A stretch of DNA of 64,000 nucleotides, from NCBI GenBank assembly GCA_032821775.1, contig JAVLRN010000014.1:620001-684000 (forward strand). The letters run 5' to 3'. The stretch's first letter is position 1, and each line of letters opens with the position of its first letter. The DNA comes from Sanguinoderma infundibulare. Lineage: Eukaryota > Basidiomycota > Agaricomycetes > Polyporales > Polyporaceae. Shown piece after piece: positions 58,615 through 64,000 of the stretch. Position numbers and translations under genes: made by a program. A model generated the notes under the pieces. That model was not told the origin of the DNA, did not search any database, and saw nothing but the letters and a program-made list of their open reading frames with translations.

Positions 58615-59088
58615 GTGTTGAGTAGGCGGGGTCAGGGTAACAAAAAGCTAGGACTTCGGAGTTGAAAGTGCGCGGACACAAGGGTGGTGTGTCTGCGCGG
58701 ACACAAGGGTGGTGTGTCTGCGCGGACACAAGGGTGGTGTGTCCGCGCGGACGGGCAGTGGGCCGGCCCGGCCCGCAGTTTCCGGTACCTTTATGCAAAT
58801 TACAATATACAGTTATTCCGATCAGATGCATTGAAGCTGTGTCCGCGCAGGCCAAAGCAGCAGCGTGTCTTTGAAACGTCTCAATAAACTGCAGATATAT
58901 CACAGAAATATATCCTACAATAAATAGAAGAGGATTACATACAGAGGAAACACCAGAAAAGCCAACGGAGTTGGAGAGGAATGAATCAGAGTTAAGCTTC
59001 AAACTGATCGGACACAGAAGACATGTGGCAGTGCGACACAATAAGGTACCGAGGAAGAAGACAGTGCCACATGGGAAGAGAAGAGGTC
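58615..59088. mobile_element. Unidentified terminal sequence with 25-bp tandem repeats
   Basis: The copia frame is broken by TGTTGAGTAGGCGGGG, which itself begins like an LTR (TGTTGA), so another retroelement or solo LTR may start here. It holds three copies of a 25-bp unit, CGCGGACACAAGGGTGGTGTG plus GTCT (58,671-58,745), with a fourth partial copy. The right boundary is unclear, and the sequence runs to the TTAGGG tract. No convincing gene. Confidence 0.4.
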
Positions 59089-59109
59089 GGGTTAGGGTTA
59101 GGGTTAGGG
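59089..59109 (+). repeat. Telomeric repeats (TTAGGG)3 with leading GGG
   Basis: GGG followed by three exact TTAGGG units reading rightwards. The G-rich strand runs toward higher coordinates, so the chromosome end it once capped was on the right. It lies about 37 bp from a hammerhead ribozyme and a Coprina-like element on the minus strand. Confidence 0.9.
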
Positions 59110-59145
59110 AGGAGATGAACACCACGAACGACTATGCTACGAAAC

Positions 59146-59215
59146 GGTTGCCAACGGGGGACTTGGTAGTACCACGTCCCAGCCCCGTTTCGCTTATAAG
59201 CTCGTCAGGGCAACC
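59146..59215 (-). ncRNA. Hammerhead ribozyme
   Basis: The minus strand carries a complete core: stem I GGTTGCC (59,209-59,215), CTGACGA (59,202-59,208), stem II GCTTATAAGC (59,192-59,201), GAAA (59,188-59,191), and a stem III opening with CGGGG (59,183-59,187). Stem III closes with CCCCG (59,155-59,159), followed by TT (the U and H of the cleavage triplet) and stem I partner GGCAACC (59,146-59,152). Every invariant base is present and stem I pairs 7 of 7. Self-cleavage is predicted between 59,153 and 59,152. Such ribozymes are known from Penelope-like retroelements, and this one is on the same strand as the reverse transcriptase at 60,532-62,868. Confidence 0.88.
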
Positions 59216-59223
59216 TTAGTATT

Positions 59224-59239
59224 CCCGTGTTTGCACGGG
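59224..59239. repeat. Short perfect hairpin next to the ribozyme
   Basis: CCCGTG, loop TTTG, CACGGG. On the minus strand it is followed by AATACTAA and then directly by the ribozyme. A role in RNA structure or 3' end definition is possible but not shown. Confidence 0.5.
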
Positions 59240-59661
59240 TCGCACGAACTCTCATTGGATACGGACAAATCGTACCATGGTCCGTGCGCAATTGCAAATC
59301 GAATGCGCAACGATTGCGTGATGCCGACGGGAAAGTCGACATGCCGAAGCACGCCATAAGACGTCAACGGCTCTCAAAATAGCGTTGGACGGGCCGACAA
59401 CTAATAATGCTTACGTTTGATGGCCGGACAGCCGAGCAGCACGTGTTTGTGATGTTGATCTCTTCCCATCACATCCGGACCGTAGTCCGGGAAAGATAAG
59501 ATAAGATGCATCACGTGGTGCCTTATCACATGATCCTTCGCAACGTAGGCGCCGCTTGCGGCGCTTACGGATCACGTGACCACCAAAACAGACAGAAGGC
59601 GCTTAACCTTACATAATGAGCACGTGCGATTAAGCGCGCGCTTATCTCAACGGGTACTTCC

Positions 59662-59712
59662 GTTAGGGTTTGGTTAGAGTCTGGGTTCGGGTTAGGGTCC
59701 GGTTAGGGTTAG
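59662..59712 (+). repeat. Degenerate telomere-like tract
   Basis: A string of GTTAGGG-like units with variants (TTAGGGTTTGG, TTCGGGTTAGGG, CCGGTTAGGG), again G-rich on the plus strand. It may mark an older terminal addition. Confidence 0.65.
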
Positions 59713-59773
59713 CTAATGATAAACATAAGCGTTGCGCATATATTCAGCGATTAAGCCGAGTAACAAGACTCAC

Positions 59774-59791
59774 GGTTAGGGTTTGGGTTAG
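59774..59791 (+). repeat. Second degenerate telomere-like tract
   Basis: GGTTAGGGTTTGGGTTAGA, the same polarity as the other tracts. Immediately to its right a hairpin GGCCCC..GGGGCC spans 59,800-59,818. Confidence 0.6.
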
Positions 59792-60531
59792 ACCGCGCCG
59801 GCCCCAGTGAGCGGGGCCGTGAGTAGTGTTGATGTGCAATAAAGTGCTTGCTACCGAGGAGTTGCAAGAGGTTAGTATGGTATAGGCGTTGAAGACAGTT
59901 TGCGGGGGATCAGGTCATCACGACCGACATATAAGTGACTTCCCACGTGCCACTAGGTCGGTGCAGTGTGTGACGACGCATTACAGATACGACGAGAAGA
60001 CCGTATTTCCTCGAGCCAATGCCCAAGTGGACAGCAACGGTTGCCGTCCGGGTCCGCTCCCCCAAGCAGAGGGCTTACGAAGTATAAAGTCCAGTGCGCG
60101 TAGCCGAAGCAGTCGCGTCCGTGATCACGGATCAGTTACTTGTTATCGCCCACGTCACGCATGTGCTCAAACACGGATTATATCATCGCGCGTGACATGT
60201 TTACCGCTCGCTCTCGATTGAATCATCAGGTCGTATACGGTGACTTTGAACAGTACGATCGAAGCACGAACTGGCCATTCCTTCTACTTCCGAAGACCCA
60301 ATCGTCCGCCAGGCACGGCCGAAACGGGGTCCAATCCATAAAAGTAACAGTTCGCTCCGCCCGGTGCCAAACCGGGGGTCGTTGGGTACAGTTTTCCCAT
60401 TCGCTGGGGACAATGGTATAGCCCGTCAGGGACCATCCGGGGCGAACCCCGGCCACCAGTGCCATTCCCGGCGCCCGCTTGAAGTGTTACGATCTGCGGG
60501 TCCGGACTGTTCATTCGCTTGTGTCTTCGCC
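59792..60531 (-). other. Probable 3' untranslated part of the Coprina-like element
   Basis: Sequence between the nearest telomere-like tract and the reverse transcriptase stop. No open frame of note and no second hammerhead core found here. Whether the element's true 3' end is at 59,792 or near the ribozyme at about 59,110 cannot be decided from one copy. Confidence 0.45.
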
Positions 60532-62868
60532 TTAACCAAATAGGCCTCTTCCGAGACCAGGCGAACGCCTTCCAGAGGGGTCGTAATTGACGTAGACCAC
60601 ATCTTCAGTGTCATCCGATGCGGTAGGTAGTGTGTTAACCGCTGGCTGAAGTGCAGAGCTGGAAGGGGTAGGTGCGGGTGCTGGAGCCGGTATAACCGGG
60701 TCGGGATCTCGTTCCGACAGCACCCGTTCGTCTAACTTCTGGAACACCATCTTTTTCCAAAGACTTGTAAGGTCGAACATGTTTTTCGTGCGCTTTCGCG
60801 ACACTAAAACTCGACTGTCTAACATACTGATTTTACGGACGTCGGGAATCCAAAGACTCCCGGACGGTGGAGTGAGCACCTCCGTTAAGAAGCGCCCCTC
60901 CGTGTCCGCCAGCGACTTTCCAAGGGTCGCCGGCGACGGCCGTGGCCAATCCGCCAGGGAGATTCCAGGGCGGGGAAGACCGAGATCTGCATTAACATGC
61001 CAATCTCTCCAGTAATTAAGAATGGTTGCTCCAAACTCGGTAGCATTGAACCAATTCCAGGCTGTATTGTACTCGGACTTGAGGACCAAGACGCTTTCGG
61101 TTTCGCGATCGTTATTCTCACGTAAACGATTATCCCAGCGCTCGGTGAGGTGTTTCCTCGTCCAGTTTTCCAATAAGTCTTGCGGGTAGCCACGCTTTAC
61201 GTACAGACATACCAAGTCATGCACGCTCTCCAAGTAGACGGGAAATTGACTACTAAGCGTTGCGAGCCGCGACATCTCACCGGTAAAAGTACCGCGTTTA
61301 ACATCGAGGGGATGATGAGATATCCAAGGAATTCGCTCAAGGTGGTTCTTCGCCTTGCGGTACGGACGCCATTCGAGGGACGAGCCATTGCCCCCGAAAA
61401 AGAACGTCGCGTCTAAAAAGTTACACCGCAGTTCGGACGATTCCCACAGGATTTGACAGCCATCGAATTTAATTTTACCGTCGAGGTATTGTTGAGCTGC
61501 ATCGCTACTCTTAGCGCGCACGATACCGAAACAGTCATCGATGTAACGACCGTAGAAAGCTACGCGATCATCGGTCATTATATGACTAAGCTTTTCGAAG
61601 TGCCAGCCGAACAGGTTAGCTAAATCGGGAGAATCCGCGACGCCCATAGCTAGGCCTCGCTTCTGCTTATATAATTTGTTGTCATATTTGCATATCAAAT
61701 CAGTGTTGCCAACCTCAAGGCACTTACGGAAGATATCAGCGATCGTGCGGAGCTCAGCGCCTGCAGAGCCCTTTACGATGCCGTCGACTTCATACGTAGC
61801 ATTGAATTCTAACGGGTCGAACGTGAAGTCCAGCCACATCTGGTACACAATATCCAGACATTGATCGAGGGGGACGTTCGGGTAGAATGCGACTACGTCG
61901 CCGGTGACAAAGTACCACCGTTCGCCGTAAGGCGCGAGAGGAAGTTTAAGCTTGCTCAATTTTAACACCAGGTCTTTGGTTCCATGGATAATGGTTGGCG
62001 CCGCTCGTATGAGGGGTTTGAGTTGCTTGGACACGAATTTTGCTGCAGGCCCGAAAACGACGGAATGACATGGTATAATAGGCCGGAAGCCCGTCGGTTT
62101 CTTATGAATTTTTGGTATGCCGTAAAATTCCGGATAATGGAATTTCGCTCCGGCCGCCGGGAACTTGCTGCGCAAGAACTTGTCGACTTTTAATGAGGCC
62201 AGCTCGATTGTTTTCTCATCGATCTGAGATGCTATACGATCGATACGTGTCTGTTTATCTCTAAATATTGCGTTTGCCATTATTTCACTAATAGGTTGAT
62301 AATCCTTATCGTTACTTAATAGCTTTAGAGTTTGTGTATGTAACCAGGTACGCTCGGACACCGCGAGTCCCAAGTTCTTGTCGGTTAGAGTGACTACATA
62401 GTTTCGCTCATCAAGAAAAGCTCTTATTTCGGCGGGGTTCGGGCTGAGCGTTTTATAGGTAGCCGTTCCCTTTTCTTCGTCCGGGATTTTGGCGATCGTG
62501 TCATTAACGAAGCGCCTCCCACGGTCGATGCCTTTTTCGAGCCATAGCGGTAAAGTCGGCGGCGGCTTCCCCGAGGGGTCGCGCACCACGTCATAATCTG
62601 GATCATACTTACGGTCAGGTCCCTCGGTAAACGCAAAGAATATGCGCCATCGCAGGCGGCGTTCAAAATCTTTGAATGCATCCAGTATCAAACTAGAATT
62701 GCGAGGGGAATAGTACATATATTTAAGTCCGACGGAGAGCGAGTATGCGATGCGATCAGGTACAACTACACCGGGCGACGTATGAACGTACGCCGCGAAC
62801 TGGGACGCCCCGATAACACCGATCGGGGTGTGCGCGAGCACGTAATCAAGAGCCTGTGTGTGTGTCAT
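60532..62868 (-). CDS. Coprina-type Penelope-like reverse transcriptase (ORF2)
   Basis: Starting at ATG 62,868 the minus strand reads 778 residues. Motifs follow Penelope-like reverse transcriptases in order: TDKNLGLAV (162-170), FYGIPKIHKKPTGFRPI (248-264), VTGDVVAFYPNVP with the first catalytic Asp at 324, KRGLAMGVADSP (403-414), YIDD with the catalytic pair at 444-445, and CNFLDATFF (482-490). The carboxy end is Pro-rich and lacks a GIY-YIG endonuclease. That matches the Athena/Coprina group, which add themselves to exposed telomere ends. The upstream frame is also open without a stop for 193 more codons, so a fused longer protein is possible. Confidence 0.9.
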   Translation of the reverse strand: MTHTQALDYVLAHTPIGVIGASQFAAYVHTSPGVVVPDRIAYSLSVGLKYMYYSPRNSSLILDAFKDFERRLRWRIFFAFTEGPDRKYDPDYDVVRDPSGKPPPTLPLWLEKGIDRGRRFVNDTIAKIPDEEKGTATYKTLSPNPAEIRAFLDERNYVVTLTDKNLGLAVSERTWLHTQTLKLLSNDKDYQPISEIMANAIFRDKQTRIDRIASQIDEKTIELASLKVDKFLRSKFPAAGAKFHYPEFYGIPKIHKKPTGFRPIIPCHSVVFGPAAKFVSKQLKPLIRAAPTIIHGTKDLVLKLSKLKLPLAPYGERWYFVTGDVVAFYPNVPLDQCLDIVYQMWLDFTFDPLEFNATYEVDGIVKGSAGAELRTIADIFRKCLEVGNTDLICKYDNKLYKQKRGLAMGVADSPDLANLFGWHFEKLSHIMTDDRVAFYGRYIDDCFGIVRAKSSDAAQQYLDGKIKFDGCQILWESSELRCNFLDATFFFGGNGSSLEWRPYRKAKNHLERIPWISHHPLDVKRGTFTGEMSRLATLSSQFPVYLESVHDLVCLYVKRGYPQDLLENWTRKHLTERWDNRLRENNDRETESVLVLKSEYNTAWNWFNATEFGATILNYWRDWHVNADLGLPRPGISLADWPRPSPATLGKSLADTEGRFLTEVLTPPSGSLWIPDVRKISMLDSRVLVSRKRTKNMFDLTSLWKKMVFQKLDERVLSERDPDPVIPAPAPAPTPSSSALQPAVNTLPTASDDTEDVVYVNYDPSGRRSPGLGRGLFG

Positions 62869-62870
62869 AG

Positions 62871-63447
62871 TTAGTATCCTGTCCGGAAGGGTAGAGGGGC
62901 GACCATATACGTACTGGCTTTCGCCTTGCCCTTGCCCTTGGCCTTGTCGGCCTTTCCGGCGTCGGCGGACTGTTTGCCCGGCTTGCCTTTCGGCTTCTTC
63001 TCCTCCTTGTTCTTGCCCGACTTCTTGGGCTGCTGCTGAGTAGTGGAGGAGGAGGCGGTTTTCCCCGCCTTGCCGTTCGACTTGTTCGAGGCCTTCTGCT
63101 TCTTGTCGCTTGCGAGCGTGAGCTAAAGAAAGGTTTTTGATCAGCGGGGTAAGCTCGGAACGAATCCGTGGACTTGCCTTTTTGATCTTGGCCTCGAGCG
63201 CTTTAACCTTGCCTGACATGGCCTTGTCGATTGACGATTGAATGGACGGCCCGGGGCGCGTCACATCGGCCATGACGGTGTCAGCGTCTTTTTGAATCTC
63301 GGTCTTCTTCTCGATCTTCTGGCGCATGGCTGTGGCGCGATTCTCCGTGATGGAGATGAGGCGCTGCGCGATCCAAGGGAGATCGGACATGAGATCCGCG
63401 TACTCCTTCTCGACGGAGGCGGAGTTTCTCCAGCCAATCGGCTTCAA
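62871..63447 (-). CDS. Coprina ORF1, Lys-rich protein with GC-AG intron
   Basis: The first in-frame ATG is at 63,390 (MSDLPWIAQRLISITENRA). Exon A (to 63,178) ends KVKALEAKIKK. A 55-nt intron with GCAAGT donor and TTTAG acceptor (63,123-63,177) leads to exon B, a Lys/Gly-rich tail (SDKKQKASNKSNGKAGK, GKADKAKGKGKAKAS) ending at TAA 62,871-62,873. The stop is two bases before the reverse transcriptase ATG. The basic tail suggests nucleic-acid binding. If unspliced, the frame runs on into the reverse transcriptase instead. Confidence 0.6.
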
Positions 63448-64000
63448 GTCGGTGTACCCTCATAGCGACCGTCGTCGACCCAAAGGTCGGTCCCGTCGAC
63501 TATGACGTCGCCGTTACGGGGGTCGCGAGAGATGTACCGATATGAATAAATAACCTCTTTGTTGTTCTCGAGCAACTCGAAGAACTTTTGATGGGCGGGC
63601 TCCTTGAGCACCGGCCAGAGGCTATCCCGGCTAAGCTGGGACCCCAGCCACGTCACCTCCTCAGTGAGGAAAGTGATGTTGGCCGCGTTGATGGCGGCCT
63701 GGGCGGTCTGTACCGCGCTCGAGATGGCGGTCTCGTGCTGCGTAAACAGCCCGCCCGCCTTGAACTCGGAGACGGCCTGCAACGTAGGCGTCTTAAGAAC
63801 GAGGTGGGCTGGGGTTGTACCGGCCGTTTGATGGGCCTCTGCCTTGCGAAGGGCAGACCGGACGCTCTCTCGCTTTTCAGCGAGACTCGCGATCTGGCGG
63901 ATCGGAGCTTCCAGGGCTTGACGGTAGTTAAGCGGGACGCACAAGGCGACATCCGCAACCGTCGCAGCGTTGTTCAGCGCAATGCGCCGAGTGAACGCGG
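63444..64000 (-). CDS. Upstream Coprina frame, runs off the window
   Basis: The minus-strand frame is open from the window edge to TGA at 63,444-63,446, overlapping the next frame by four bases. It contains helical, charged stretches (QIASLAEKRESVRSALRKAE, AISSAVQTAQAAINAAN) and ends ISRDPRNGDVIVDGTDLWVDD. No known domain. It is either the front of ORF1 joined by a frameshift or a splice I could not find, or a separate ORF. A broken element is also possible. Confidence 0.55.
   Translation of the reverse strand, partial: AFTRRIALNNAATVADVALCVPLNYRQALEAPIRQIASLAEKRESVRSALRKAEAHQTAGTTPAHLVLKTPTLQAVSEFKAGGLFTQHETAISSAVQTAQAAINAANITFLTEEVTWLGSQLSRDSLWPVLKEPAHQKFFELLENNKEVIYSYRYISRDPRNGDVIVDGTDLWVDDGRYEGTPT

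Noticed and set aside
58671..58745. A CRISPR-like array.
   Set aside because: The 25-bp units are head to tail without spacers in a eukaryotic sequence; a simple tandem repeat.
58583..59125. A 180-codon minus-strand frame over the 25-bp repeats.
   Set aside because: It translates tandem repeats and the telomeric tract; no protein-like features.
59216..59239. A Helitron 3' end on the minus strand (hairpin followed by CTAA).
   Set aside because: The hairpin-to-CTAA spacing is short, no RepHel protein is near, and CTAA abuts the ribozyme; more likely part of the Coprina 3' region.

Overview
The window looks like a subtelomeric stretch of an agaricomycete (mushroom-forming basidiomycete) chromosome. 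The evidence is GC-rich coding sequence cut by many 48-85 nt introns, micro-exons of 9 and 18 nt, basidiomycete-type HET and BTB families, a copia LTR element, TTAGGG repeats, and a Penelope-like reverse transcriptase of the endonuclease-less, telomere-associated Athena/Coprina kind. Nothing here was searched against a database; all family calls come from reading motifs.

Layout. (1) 1-1,940: decayed BTB/POZ-type gene pieces. (2) About 1,891-15,087 and about 40,334-54,021 are the two arms of a ~13 kb inverted duplication. From the outside inwards each arm holds a HET-domain gene, an amidohydrolase (CE9-like) remnant, a nitronate monooxygenase gene, a BTB remnant, a second HET gene, and a ~3 kb module without a recognisable gene. 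The arms have decayed differently. The left nitronate monooxygenase reads through six exons, while the right copy carries a 310-bp insertion with terminal inverted repeats, a frameshift and a deletion. The outer HET gene is open on the left and has a nonsense codon on the right. Both inner HET genes are open. A third, older copy of part of this arrangement lies at about 34.2-38.9 kb, in the orientation of the right arm. (3) The unique spacer contains the clearest housekeeping-type genes: a siderophore-iron MFS transporter with exact iron-responsive GATA sites upstream, an intronless Pro/Ser-rich protein, a LENG1-like CIR_N protein and a cyclophilin, plus cytochrome P450 debris.

(4) At 54,022 a Ty1/copia element (LTR, primer-binding site, gag, start of pol) has inserted into the right arm. 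Its gag-pol frame is split by a 1.5-kb non-autonomous DNA transposon with an 8-bp target duplication, and the element is cut off at about 58,614. (5) From 59,089 to the end, TTAGGG repeats read toward the right. They are followed by a hammerhead ribozyme and a Coprina-like element, both on the minus strand. This is the geometry expected if the retroelement was reverse-transcribed directly onto an exposed telomere 3' end, so the chromosome end probably lies to the right of the window.

The most unusual parts are the hammerhead ribozyme about 37 bp from the telomere-repeat junction, the Coprina ORF1/ORF2 arrangement (a GC-AG intron decides whether ORF1 is fused to the reverse transcriptase or stops two bases before its AUG), and the HET-gene inverted duplication itself.
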